Shown here piece after piece: positions 18,097 through 27,044 of a DNA stretch of 49,349 nt (its first letter is position 1; each line of letters opens with the position of its first letter). Below the pieces are notes generated by a model. The model was not told where the DNA came from and did no database searches. It worked only from the letters and a program-made list of their open reading frames with translations. Origin of the DNA: an uncultured Prevotellaceae bacterium (GTDB lineage: Bacteria; Bacteroidota; Bacteroidia; Bacteroidales; Muribaculaceae); NCBI GenBank assembly GCA_900317325.1, contig ONGE01000023.1, positions 1 through 49,349 of the forward strand, given 5' to 3'. The position numbers and the translations under genes are program-made.

Positions 18097-18903
18097 TTAT
18101 CGGGTGAGGGCGATGATGAGCGAAGCGATTACCGACACGCTGCTGACTACGGTCGAGATGACCGAGAGCTTGAAGGCGTTATTCTGGTTATACTTGGAGT
18201 TGTCGGTGCGGATCTTGTTGGGCTCCACATACACCACATCGTTCTGGCGCAGATAGAAGTAGGGCGAGTTGAACACGTCGCTGCTGTTGAGATCCAGGCG
18301 CTGATAGTTGCGCTTGCCGTCCTCGGTGCGGATGACATAGACCTTGTCGCGCTGGCCGAACTCGGTCAAGTCGCCGCACTGCGACAGGGCGTCGAGCACT
18401 GTAAAGTACTGACGGCCGGAATACACGCGCTGCGGTGCGCGCACTTCGCCCATCACATCGACCGTGAAGTTGACGATATCGACACGCACATAGGGGTCAT
18501 GAACATCCTGTGCCACCAATGTCTTGATTTCTTTGGCAATCTCGGTCAGCGTCTTGCCTTTTACCGACATGCGGCCCAGGATGGGCAACATGATGCAGCC
18601 ATCCTCGTCAACGACGTAGGTTTGGCTGCGGGGCTGTGTGGTCTGCCGCATATTGCCGCGTGTGGCAGGATTGTCCATGGGCAGGTTGTAAACGGCTGTA
18701 GCCTCGGGGACAGCCGATGTGATGGAAATGACCAACTCGTCATCGGACTGGATGCGGATAGGATAGTCGCCTTGAGGATTAGGCAGGGTACCGCTGGGTG
18801 CCGATGAGAGGTCCTTGAAATAGGCCAAGCCATTATCCTTGGTAGAATTGCATGACAACAGCGTAGCCGCTGCAATCATCACGATCAATAATCTTGATTT
18901 CAT
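18097..18903 (-). CDS. wza: Wza-like polysaccharide export outer-membrane lipoprotein
   Basis: This protein should form the outer-membrane pore for the polymer. The N-terminus is a lipoprotein signal (AAATLLSC, lipidated Cys about residue 18). A polysaccharide-export (PES) domain starts near residue 48 (DYPIRIQSDDELVISI), followed by an SLBB domain (VMGEVRAPQRVYSGRQYFTVLDALSQCGDLTEFG). The last about 30 residues are a hydrophobic helix (VISTVVSSVSVIASLIIAL) ending in R, as in Bacteroides homologues. At 268 aa it is shorter than E. coli Wza, which is normal for this phylum. It lies directly upstream of wzc. Confidence 0.93.
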   Translation of the reverse strand: MKSRLLIVMIAAATLLSCNSTKDNGLAYFKDLSSAPSGTLPNPQGDYPIRIQSDDELVISITSAVPEATAVYNLPMDNPATRGNMRQTTQPRSQTYVVDEDGCIMLPILGRMSVKGKTLTEIAKEIKTLVAQDVHDPYVRVDIVNFTVDVMGEVRAPQRVYSGRQYFTVLDALSQCGDLTEFGQRDKVYVIRTEDGKRNYQRLDLNSSDVFNSPYFYLRQNDVVYVEPNKIRTDNSKYNQNNAFKLSVISTVVSSVSVIASLIIALTR

Positions 18904-18957
18904 ACCGGTTGTAACAATTGTTTCTTATTTACTACTATAAACGAAGATAGTGCCGAT

Positions 18958-20406
18958 TTATTTTGTGGAACCGTGTGTTTTGGTGAATTTTGATATGATC
19001 AGGTCTCGTGTGTCCTTGCCGCAACTCCACAAAATCAATGCCAGCGCAGCCGCAGCAAAGGCGATGTCGGCCCATGCGCCGGGGCTGAAATAGAAGGGTA
19101 TAGCGCTCAGCATCACCATGGTAATAGGTACCAGGACTCGTTTGTTGATTTTGAGGATGAAATACCGTTTCATGTCATACCAACGATAGATCACTAGCAC
19201 GGCATAGGTAACAAGCTGGGTGGCAATGACGCCATACACGCCTAGCGGCTTGATAAGGATGAAGTTCAATATCACATTTATAAAGGCCACAAGCACGATG
19301 GCAGGCAGGGTGCGAGGTGTGTCCTTGGCGCACTGGTAGCCCATGTCGAAGAATGCCGCAATGGCAAAAATCACAGCCGAGACGCCCAGCGGATAGATGT
19401 AATTGAGGCTTGCACGATAACCTCCGTGGGCCAGGAGGGGATAGAACACCTTGAGCAGGAACACATAGCCGATCAGAATGGCCGACAACAGGAAGATGTA
19501 ACCGTTGAACATCTTGGAAAAGAAGCGGTTGCGGTCGGCACTGTGATATTGCAGAATGGCGGTCTCCTGCCAGGCCTGATAGAAAATGACGGCCAGGGTC
19601 ATGATGACGCCCGTGTAACGGATGGCGACGGCATACACGCCATTGGCGTCAAGGCCGATGAAATACTTGATGAACATGCGGTCGCTGCTGCCCGTGATCC
19701 ACCAGCACAACGAGCCCGGCAACAGGGGCAAGGTGAAACGCAGCAGGTCGAGTCCCACTTCACGGGAACTGAGAGACCACTTCGTGTAGCGGGTAATCAG
19801 ACGCACCCGGGCTTCAACTACCAGCAGGGCCAGCAGTCGCGCAACGATATTTGCCAAGAAAATGCCCTTGATGCCCCAACCGAAACCTGCCACAAAGATG
19901 AGGCTGAAAAGACCGATGCAGAATGCCGATATGATGCCTACCATGACAAACGACCGGTTATTGCCCAAGCCACGGAAGACTTGGGAATAAACCTCTTGCA
20001 GGGACATGGCGACCAGTAGGGCGAAGGAATAGCCCAGATAGCCGATATTGGTCGTCAACGACATCACAAAGGCGGCCACCGCCGATAGCGACAAGGTCGT
20101 CAACATCGAGCGGCCCACAAAGGTCACGATGCGCTGACGCCGTGTTTCATCATCGCAGTCGAGCAGGAACCTGAAGGCGCCATCGCGCATCTGCAAGGTG
20201 ACGAACGGAATGAGCAGGAAGCACATCGACAGGCACACGTCATAGTATCCGAAATCGGACTTGTTGGGCACAAAATAGGTGTACAAAGGCACCATCAGGA
20301 ACGTGATGAGTTTCGACCCGATATTGCCAATGGCGTACACCCCGATGTCCTTCAAGAACTTAGAACTCCGGTCGGTGGATATATTCTTGTTTTCGTTATT
20401 CGTCAT
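18958..20406 (-). CDS. wzx: Wzx-type polysaccharide flippase
   Basis: This MATE/MVF-superfamily inner-membrane protein of about 482 aa should flip the lipid-linked repeat unit to the periplasm. The start at 20406 (MTNNENKN...) is set by the promoter at 20425-20456, which lies downstream of an in-frame ATG at 20505. Family signs are the N-terminal SSKFLKDIGVYAIGNIGSKLITFLMVPLYTYF and about twelve to fourteen membrane segments. The middle motif SDRMFIKYFIGLDANGVYAVA is typical of polysaccharide synthesis proteins. It is the first gene of the minus-strand export operon. Confidence 0.9.
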   Translation of the reverse strand: MTNNENKNISTDRSSKFLKDIGVYAIGNIGSKLITFLMVPLYTYFVPNKSDFGYYDVCLSMCFLLIPFVTLQMRDGAFRFLLDCDDETRRQRIVTFVGRSMLTTLSLSAVAAFVMSLTTNIGYLGYSFALLVAMSLQEVYSQVFRGLGNNRSFVMVGIISAFCIGLFSLIFVAGFGWGIKGIFLANIVARLLALLVVEARVRLITRYTKWSLSSREVGLDLLRFTLPLLPGSLCWWITGSSDRMFIKYFIGLDANGVYAVAIRYTGVIMTLAVIFYQAWQETAILQYHSADRNRFFSKMFNGYIFLLSAILIGYVFLLKVFYPLLAHGGYRASLNYIYPLGVSAVIFAIAAFFDMGYQCAKDTPRTLPAIVLVAFINVILNFILIKPLGVYGVIATQLVTYAVLVIYRWYDMKRYFILKINKRVLVPITMVMLSAIPFYFSPGAWADIAFAAAALALILWSCGKDTRDLIISKFTKTHGSTK

Positions 20407-20661
20407 TAATACGTTTAGCGGGTGCAAAGATAGTGCAAGCCGAACACAATGCCAAAAAATATTTGAGCATTGTTGAGGCGCACACGCTCTTCCACCCGAA
20501 GGCAAAAGTACAACATTTGCGCAAAACGGGCGCTATAAAGCGGGGATTAAAGTTGAGACGTTATCAAATTTGTCTAAAAGTTGGTGTTTTTTGACGTTCT
20601 TTGAACAATTGTTTGTAATTTCGCATCACAATCGTGTGATAACAATGGCTGACCTCTAGTT
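20407..20661. promoter_or_regulatory. Divergent control region between wzx and the acyltransferase pair
   Basis: Besides the wzx promoter, the plus strand has a near-consensus -7 box TAATTTCG at 20616-20623 with TTTG at 20590-20593 (22-nt spacer). This could drive the acyltransferase pair. No other gene or strong hairpin is seen in this 255-bp region. Confidence 0.4.
20425..20456 (-). promoter_or_regulatory. Promoter of the exopolysaccharide operon
   Basis: On the minus strand, TTTG (20456-20453), a 20-nt spacer and TATCTTTG (20432-20425) are an exact Bacteroidota match. It probably drives wzx, wza, wzc, the polymerase and the genes beyond. No antiterminator gene (UpxY/UpxZ type) lies upstream. 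Confidence 0.75.
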
Positions 20662-21717
20662 ATGATCAAGACAATCAACTCTTGGCGTGGACTCATGGCT
20701 GTCGCGGTGGTGTTGTTCCACTGCGGGGTGGGGTGGATTTATAATGTCGCCGTTTCGGGTGTGACATTTTTTTTCATCTCGAGCACTTTCCTGCTGGCCA
20801 TGAGGCACCCGTTCGAGCGCTTGACGGCCAGGGAGTATGGCCGTTTTGTCGTGACGCATGCCTCACGCATCTACCCCCTGCACTGGTTGGGGTTGGCTTT
20901 GCTGATCGCGGTCGCCTGGCTCTTCACGGGCGAATCTGTTGACTGGGGTGCGGCGGCCTTGAGCGCAATGTTGTTGCACTCGTGGTCGCCGGTGCACGAT
21001 GTCCACTATGGGCTCAATCCCGTGGCTTGGTACTTGTGTGCCCTGTTGTTTTGTTATCTCATCTACCCGTTCATGTCGCGGTGGCTTGGCCGTTGGCGCT
21101 TGTGGCACAAGGTGTTGCTCGCTCTTGTGCTGGCCCTTGTGCTGGGGTGGATACTGTGGCCGTTGAACATTCCGCAACGCGAAGCGGTGTTCGTCAATCC
21201 GCTGTCTCATGTGCTTGATGTCACGGTGGGATTGTCGCTTGTCCACCTGTACCATATCCTCAAGAAGCGCTTCAAGCGGGTAGGTTTTCTCGCAGCGACG
21301 CTTATCGAGGTTCTTGCCCTGCTCTCGCTCGCGCTGGTCATCGCCGTCAACGTGTGCACCACATGGATCAGGCCCTGGGAGGACGTGATCATCTGGTTGC
21401 TGCCCCAGGGTGCCGTCATGGTCGCATTGGCGCTGCTCAACGGTCAGGAAGGGGCCATCGGGCGCTTGTTGCTGTGGAAGCCGTTGCAATGGCTGGGCAG
21501 CATCAGTTTCGAGGTGTATGTGCTGCAGTTTGTGGTATTTCATCTGTTCGGCTACGTGGTGTCGCCTTTGGCAGCCCACTTCGGGTGGAACATCTACGGA
21601 GGACTGGCGTGGTTCGCCTTGCCGTTGCTGTTACCGTTGGCATGGGTGGTGAACAAGTGGTTCACCCGCCCCGTGAATGCATTTTTCCGTCATCAACTAG
21701 AAACTAAAACGATATGA
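20662..21717 (+). CDS. Acyltransferase 3 family membrane protein (first of tandem pair)
   Basis: This integral membrane O-acyltransferase of the OafA/NodX family has 351 aa and about ten hydrophobic segments. The family's N-terminal R-x(9-11)-H signature is present (SWRGLMAVAVVLFHCG), followed by GVTFFFISSTFLLAMRHPF. It likely transfers acetyl or another acyl group to sugars of the nearby polysaccharide. It overlaps the next gene by 4 bp (ATGA at 21714-21717). The two proteins share the opening MIKTIN-x-WR and most of the first 80 residues, which points to tandem duplication and divergence. The substrate is unknown. Confidence 0.85.
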   Translation: MIKTINSWRGLMAVAVVLFHCGVGWIYNVAVSGVTFFFISSTFLLAMRHPFERLTAREYGRFVVTHASRIYPLHWLGLALLIAVAWLFTGESVDWGAAALSAMLLHSWSPVHDVHYGLNPVAWYLCALLFCYLIYPFMSRWLGRWRLWHKVLLALVLALVLGWILWPLNIPQREAVFVNPLSHVLDVTVGLSLVHLYHILKKRFKRVGFLAATLIEVLALLSLALVIAVNVCTTWIRPWEDVIIWLLPQGAVMVALALLNGQEGAIGRLLLWKPLQWLGSISFEVYVLQFVVFHLFGYVVSPLAAHFGWNIYGGLAWFALPLLLPLAWVVNKWFTRPVNAFFRHQLETKTI

Positions 21718-22793
21718 TCAAGACAATAAACGGGTGGCGCGCCCTGTTTGCGCTGATGATAGTGGTCTTTCATGTGGGAGCAACCTCGTTCGAGGAGATG
21801 ACTTGGGCCGGCGTGACCTTCTTCTTCATGGCTAGCGGTTTCCTGCTGGCGATGAAGCACCCGTTCAAGCAACTTGATGGGGCTTCATGGCGCCGCTTCG
21901 CCTGGAACCATGCCGTCAAGCTGTTCCCGCTGCATTGGCTCACGTTGGCGTTGTGGCTTGTAGCCATGGCCCTGTTGGGCTTGCTGGTCATCAAGCCCGT
22001 CGCGTTGACGCTGAATGCCACCTTGCTGCACAGCTGGTCGCTCACTCATAGTATCTATTTCTCCTACAACAAGTTCTCGTGGTTCCTGAGCACGCTGCTG
22101 TTCTGCTATCTGTGCTATCCCTTGTTGGCCAGATGGTTCGCGCCATTGCGCTTGCGTCACAAGGGTATCATCCTCATCGTGCTCGCCATCATCGATTTCA
22201 TCGTGCTTGCCGGTACCGATGACTATGGCCGCACAGCCCTCTATGTCTTCCCGCCCGTGCGTCTCATCGACTTTGCCATCGGCATCACTTTAGCCCATGT
22301 GTGTCAGTGGCTTAAGGGCTCCCGTGTGCTGGGCAAGAGCGCAAACGGCACCGATGCCGAACTTGTCGCTGTGGCACTGCTCTCGGTGATGGTGATGACT
22401 TGTCAATCCTATGACTCGTTGCTGCCCTGGACCGATGCTATCCTGTGGTGGCTCCCCATCGCTGCGATACTGGTGGCGTGCCGCCTCTATGACCGCCGTG
22501 AAGGCTTTATCGGTAAGATATTGGCATCCAAACCGTTGCAGTGGCTTGGTGACATCAGTTTTGAGATTTTTATGCTGCAAGGAATTGCCGCACTGGTCTA
22601 TAATTATTGGATTGCTCCTGTGATGGCCCACTTGGGTGTTCAGTACGTCTATAACGAGGTCGCAGCCGATCTGTTAGGGACTTCGGCGCCTGGACTTATC
22701 GTGTGGTTGATTCTTCCTGTCGACATCTTGCTGGCGTGGGCAGTCAACCGCCTGTTCACCAGGCCTGTAACTCGTCTGCTGCGCCGCGATTGA
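21714..22793 (+). CDS. Acyltransferase 3 family membrane protein (second of tandem pair)
   Basis: This 359-aa paralogue of the preceding gene is translationally coupled to it. It has the same R-x-H signature (GWRALFALMIVVFHVG) and GVTFFFMASGFLLAMKHPF motif, about ten membrane helices, and a C-terminal LQWLGDISFEIFMLQ segment matching LQWLGSISFEVYVLQ in its partner. The two may acylate different positions or sugars of the exopolysaccharide made by the divergent cluster. This is inferred from position only. Confidence 0.85.
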   Translation: MIKTINGWRALFALMIVVFHVGATSFEEMTWAGVTFFFMASGFLLAMKHPFKQLDGASWRRFAWNHAVKLFPLHWLTLALWLVAMALLGLLVIKPVALTLNATLLHSWSLTHSIYFSYNKFSWFLSTLLFCYLCYPLLARWFAPLRLRHKGIILIVLAIIDFIVLAGTDDYGRTALYVFPPVRLIDFAIGITLAHVCQWLKGSRVLGKSANGTDAELVAVALLSVMVMTCQSYDSLLPWTDAILWWLPIAAILVACRLYDRREGFIGKILASKPLQWLGDISFEIFMLQGIAALVYNYWIAPVMAHLGVQYVYNEVAADLLGTSAPGLIVWLILPVDILLAWAVNRLFTRPVTRLLRRD

Positions 22794-22905
22794 CTCCAAC
22801 TTGATTTTGGTCATAACAACGATGCGACCGGTTTAATGCAATCGGTTGCATTGAATTTTTGGATTTGTTGCACATTATTTATAATAATTTTGAGCAATAA
22901 AGTGT

Positions 22906-22913
22906 TATTTTTG
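22906..22913 (+). promoter_or_regulatory. -7 box of the MFS-malQ-pulA operon
   Basis: TATTTTTG lies 56 nt upstream of the MFS start. The nearest TTTG (22889-22892) is only 13 nt away, so the -33 element is weak or an activator is needed. The 175-bp gap holds no gene. Confidence 0.5.
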
Positions 22914-22968
22914 TAGGTGCATAACCCAAATAGATGGAAATTATCAATTAAACACTAAAAATAACACT

Positions 22969-24309
22969 ATGATGAAAACAAAACCGGATTTGAAATTCAA
23001 TCAACTGTGGAACATCAGTTTTGGATTCTTTGGGGTCCAGATTGCCTATGCTTTGCAGAGCGCTAACATCAGCCGCATCTTTGCAACCCTGGGTGCCGAC
23101 CCCCACAACTTGAGTTACTTTTGGATTCTGCCTCCCTTGATGGGTATGGTAGTACAACCGTTGGTAGGCTACTTCAGTGACAAGACGTGGATGGGCCGCT
23201 GGGGCCGTCGCATCCCTTATCTGCTCATCGGAGCCCTTGCCGCAGTCATTGTGATGTGCTTGTTGCCCAATGCCGGCTCGTTCGGACTGACTATTGCAGG
23301 CGCCATGATTTTTGGCCTGATTGCCCTGATGTTCCTTGACACGAGCATCAACATGGCTATGCAGCCCTTCAAGATGATGGTGGGCGACATGGTCAACGAG
23401 AAACAGAAAGCCAAGGCCTACAGCATCCAGAGTTTCCTTTGCAACGCAGGTTCACTGGTGGGCTATATCTTCCCGTTCCTGTTCACTGCCTTGCTGGGAA
23501 AAGCCATCAATGAGGCTCCCGAGGGTGTTGTGCCCATGAGCGTGAAGTTGTCGTTCTATGTGGGCGCTGGCATTCTCATCCTGTGCGTCCTTTACACCAT
23601 AAGCCATGTTAAAGAGTACACGCCTGCCGAGATGGCTGAGTTCAACGCTGCGGCCAATTCCGAGGGCAAGAGCGAACAAGCCTCTGCCGAGATGACCCCC
23701 GCCCAGAAGAAGCACGCTTACAAGGTGTTCCTCGAGGTGGGTCTGGTACAGTTCTTCTGCTGGGCAGCATTCATGTACATGTGGACTTATACCAACGGCA
23801 CCATTGCCGACACCGTCTGGAATACAACCGATGCCTCAAGTGCAGGCTACCAAGAGGCTGGCAACTGGGTAGGCATCCTCTTTGCTGTACAGGCCATCGG
23901 CAGTGTGCTGTGGGCAATGGCATTGCCGCAGTTCAAGAACATCAAGGTGGCCTATGCCTTGAGTCTTGTCATCGGTGGCATCGGCTTCGCCATGGTCCCC
24001 TACATCCACAACCAGTACTTGCTGTTTGTGCCCTACTTCCTCATCGGCTTCGCTTGGGCAGCCATGCTGGCCATGCCGTTCACGCTGGTGACCAACGCCT
24101 TTGAGGGCAGCAACCGCATGGGTACCGCGCTGGGACTGTTCAACTGCACCATCTGCCTGCCGCAGATTTTCGCCGCCGCACTGGGTGGTGTGCTGCTGAA
24201 GTATGTCATGGACAGCGTTCAGGGCAATATGCTCCTGCTTGCCGGCATCCTGCTCGTGGTGGGTGCGGCATGCGTGTTCATCATAGAGGACAAGAAACGC
24301 AAGGAATAA
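22969..24309 (+). CDS. MFS sugar transporter, SLC45/GPH-like (probable maltose or maltodextrin uptake)
   Basis: This inner-membrane transporter of 446 aa has twelve predicted helices. The N-terminus (WNISFGFFGVQIAYALQSANISRIFATLG) and the loop motif GYFSDKTWMGRWGRRIPYLLIGA are typical of the sucrose/maltose-type major facilitators found next to malQ or maltose phosphorylase genes in Bacteroidota. A charged cytoplasmic loop at about 215-245 separates the two halves. A second ATG follows the first at once, so the start is uncertain by one codon. Its place before malQ and pulA supports a role in bringing maltose or short maltodextrins into the cytoplasm. Confidence 0.85.
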   Translation: MMKTKPDLKFNQLWNISFGFFGVQIAYALQSANISRIFATLGADPHNLSYFWILPPLMGMVVQPLVGYFSDKTWMGRWGRRIPYLLIGALAAVIVMCLLPNAGSFGLTIAGAMIFGLIALMFLDTSINMAMQPFKMMVGDMVNEKQKAKAYSIQSFLCNAGSLVGYIFPFLFTALLGKAINEAPEGVVPMSVKLSFYVGAGILILCVLYTISHVKEYTPAEMAEFNAAANSEGKSEQASAEMTPAQKKHAYKVFLEVGLVQFFCWAAFMYMWTYTNGTIADTVWNTTDASSAGYQEAGNWVGILFAVQAIGSVLWAMALPQFKNIKVAYALSLVIGGIGFAMVPYIHNQYLLFVPYFLIGFAWAAMLAMPFTLVTNAFEGSNRMGTALGLFNCTICLPQIFAAALGGVLLKYVMDSVQGNMLLLAGILLVVGAACVFIIEDKKRKE

Positions 24310-24359
24310 GGACTATTTATTGTGCATAGATTAACGACTATCGACTAAAAACTATAATC

Positions 24360-27044
24360 ATGAAAGTAAGATTCAACATCGAGTACGGCACCGTTTACGG
24401 TGAGAATCTGGTACTCAATATTGTGGACAATGCCAATGACGAGAAAGTGGCAAGCCATGTCATGAAGCCACTTAACGACAAGACATGGAAATGTGACATT
24501 GACGTCCCGGCCAAGTCGGGTCAGATCGATTATTACTACAGTGTGGAACGCGAGGGCAAGCAGGTGCGACACGAGTGGATGGTGATTCCTCACCGTTTGG
24601 ACCTGAACGCATCAAGGGCAACTCGCTACATCACCTACGATCACTGGAACGACCTGCCTGATGACAGCTACCTCTACAGTTCGGCGTTCACCGATTGTGT
24701 GGCCCTGCGCAAGCAACAGCCTGTTGCCAAGTGCAAATACCCCACCATCATTCAACTCAAGGTGCGTGCACCGCAGTTGCGTTCGGGCGAGGTGCTGGGC
24801 GTGGTCGGCAATGAGCCCACATTGGGTGATTGGAACGAGAGCAAGGCCCTCAAGATGACCGAACACAACCACAACGAGTGGGTCATCGCACTGGACGGCG
24901 CCGCCTTCAAGAAGGCGTTCGTGGAATTCAAGTTCGTCATCATGGGCGCTAAGGGTAAGAGTGTCATCTGGGAGACCGGTGACAACCGCACCGTGCTGCT
25001 GCCCGTGCTCAAGGAGGGTGAACACATCGTGTATGAGTTGCAGCAGGCCTATTTCCCGCTGTATCCCGCCAAGCTGGCCGGTACCGTGGTGCCCATCTTC
25101 TCGCTTCGCAGCGAGGGCAGCTTCGGCGTGGGTGACTTCGGCGACCTCAAGTTGATGGTGGACTGGGTAGCCAGCACGGGACAGCGTGCCCTGCAGGTGT
25201 TGCCCATCAACGACACCACCATCACCCACACCTGGAGCGACAGCTATCCCTACAACAGCATCAGCATCTATGCTTTGCATCCTCAGTATCTTGATTTGAG
25301 GCAACTGCCCAAACTCGAGGACAAGAAGCGCATGGCCGAGTTCGAGAAACTGCGCAAGGAGCTCAATGTCCTGCCTCAGATTGACTATGAGCGCGTGAAC
25401 AAGGCCAAGCTGGATTACATGAAACTTCTGTTCGCTCAGGAAGGAGCTCAAGTCCTCAAGACCGACGAGTTCAAGGCCTTCTTCGAGGCCAATGAGGATT
25501 GGCTGGTGCCCTATGCTGCATTCTGCCATTTCCGCGACATGTACGGCACGGCGACCTTCTCCAAGTGGCCCAGCCATCACGTCTTCACCGACGAGGAGCG
25601 CGTCGCCATGTCCAACCCCCGCACCAAGGTTTACAAGGAAGTGAGCCTGTGGTACTTCATCCAGTACTACCTCGACAAGCAGATGCGTGCCGCCCACAAA
25701 CATGCCCAGAGCAAGCATGTCATCCTCAAGGGTGATATCCCCATCGGCATCAGCCGCGACAGTGTGGAGGCATGGGTTGAGCCCAAGTACTTCAACCTCA
25801 ACGGCCAGGCCGGTGCGCCGCCCGATGCATTCTCGACCAACGGTCAGAACTGGGGCTTCCCGACCTACAATTGGGACGTGATGCTCGCCGACGGTTGCAA
25901 GTGGTGGGTGAAGCGTTTCCGCAAGATGTCACAATACTTCGACGCTTACCGCATCGACCACGTGCTGGGATTCTTCCGCATTTGGGAAATTCCCATCAAT
26001 GCCGTTCACGGTCTGTTGGGACAGTTCTCGCCCTCGCTGGGCATGAGTGCTCAGGAAATCCGTGGCTACGGCCTCAATTTCCAGGAGCAGTTGATGACCG
26101 AGCCGTTCATTGCCGATTGGGTACTGGACCGTGTGTTCGGCAGATTGGCCGATACCGTTCGTGAGAAATACGTTGAGCGCGTGCATGACGACATCTATCG
26201 CATGAGGCCCGAGTATGACACTCAGCGCAAGGTCGAGGCTGCCTTCCAGGGCAAGACCAGCGAGGAGGACATCTGGCTGCGCGACGGCCTGTATGCCCTC
26301 ATCAGCGACGTGCTGTTTGTGCGCGACCGCAAGAATCCCGCTCTGTTCCATCCGCGCATCTCGGTGCAGTTCGACTTCATCTACGAAGCGCTCTACGACA
26401 ACGACAAGGCGGCTTTCAACAAGCTGTATAACGAGTACTTCTATCACCGTAACAATGACTTCTGGTACCACGAGGCGATGAAGAAGCTGCCCAAGCTGGT
26501 GCAGGCTACCCGTATGCTCGTGTGTGCCGAAGACCTGGGTATGGTGCCCGATTGCGTGGCATGGGTGATGAACGAGTTGCGCATCCTGAGCCTCGAAATC
26601 CAGTCGATGCCCAAGGACAACCACATCAAGTTCGGCAACCTCAACACCAACCCCTATCGCAGCGTGGCCACTATCGCCACCCACGACATGCCCACGATGA
26701 GGCAGTGGTGGGACGAAGACTGGGACCGCACTCAGGAGTACTTCAACACAGCCCTGTGGCACAACGATGCTGCACCGCATCCGCTTCCCGGATGGCTTGC
26801 CGGCGACATCGTGCGTGCCCACCTGGCTTGCCCGTCGATGCTGTGCCTGATTTCGCTGCAGGATTGGCTCGCCATGGACGATCAGTTGCGCCTCGCCGAT
26901 GCCGATGCCGAGCGCATCAACATCCCGGCCAATCCCCGTCACTACTGGCGTTACCGCATGCACATGACCATTGAGCAACTGATGAAGTCCAATGACTTCA
27001 ACAACCGTTTGAAGGAACTTATTTCACAAAGCGGACGCCAATGA
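24360..27044 (+). CDS. malQ: 4-alpha-glucanotransferase (GH77) with two N-terminal CBM20 domains
   Basis: This cytoplasmic amylomaltase moves glucan units between maltodextrins and releases glucose. At 894 aa it is the long form with two starch-binding CBM20 modules (about 1-100 and 125-230; the second shows VLGVVGNEPTLGDWNESKAL). The GH77 domain runs from about 255. It opens with GTVVPIFSLRSEGSFGVGDFGDL. Catalytic residues are D533 (AYRIDHVLGFFRIWEIP), E724 (VCAEDLGMVP) and D776 (ATHDMPTMRQWW). No signal peptide is present. It ends with a 4-bp overlap with pulA. Confidence 0.95.
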   Translation: MKVRFNIEYGTVYGENLVLNIVDNANDEKVASHVMKPLNDKTWKCDIDVPAKSGQIDYYYSVEREGKQVRHEWMVIPHRLDLNASRATRYITYDHWNDLPDDSYLYSSAFTDCVALRKQQPVAKCKYPTIIQLKVRAPQLRSGEVLGVVGNEPTLGDWNESKALKMTEHNHNEWVIALDGAAFKKAFVEFKFVIMGAKGKSVIWETGDNRTVLLPVLKEGEHIVYELQQAYFPLYPAKLAGTVVPIFSLRSEGSFGVGDFGDLKLMVDWVASTGQRALQVLPINDTTITHTWSDSYPYNSISIYALHPQYLDLRQLPKLEDKKRMAEFEKLRKELNVLPQIDYERVNKAKLDYMKLLFAQEGAQVLKTDEFKAFFEANEDWLVPYAAFCHFRDMYGTATFSKWPSHHVFTDEERVAMSNPRTKVYKEVSLWYFIQYYLDKQMRAAHKHAQSKHVILKGDIPIGISRDSVEAWVEPKYFNLNGQAGAPPDAFSTNGQNWGFPTYNWDVMLADGCKWWVKRFRKMSQYFDAYRIDHVLGFFRIWEIPINAVHGLLGQFSPSLGMSAQEIRGYGLNFQEQLMTEPFIADWVLDRVFGRLADTVREKYVERVHDDIYRMRPEYDTQRKVEAAFQGKTSEEDIWLRDGLYALISDVLFVRDRKNPALFHPRISVQFDFIYEALYDNDKAAFNKLYNEYFYHRNNDFWYHEAMKKLPKLVQATRMLVCAEDLGMVPDCVAWVMNELRILSLEIQSMPKDNHIKFGNLNTNPYRSVATIATHDMPTMRQWWDEDWDRTQEYFNTALWHNDAAPHPLPGWLAGDIVRAHLACPSMLCLISLQDWLAMDDQLRLADADAERINIPANPRHYWRYRMHMTIEQLMKSNDFNNRLKELISQSGRQ

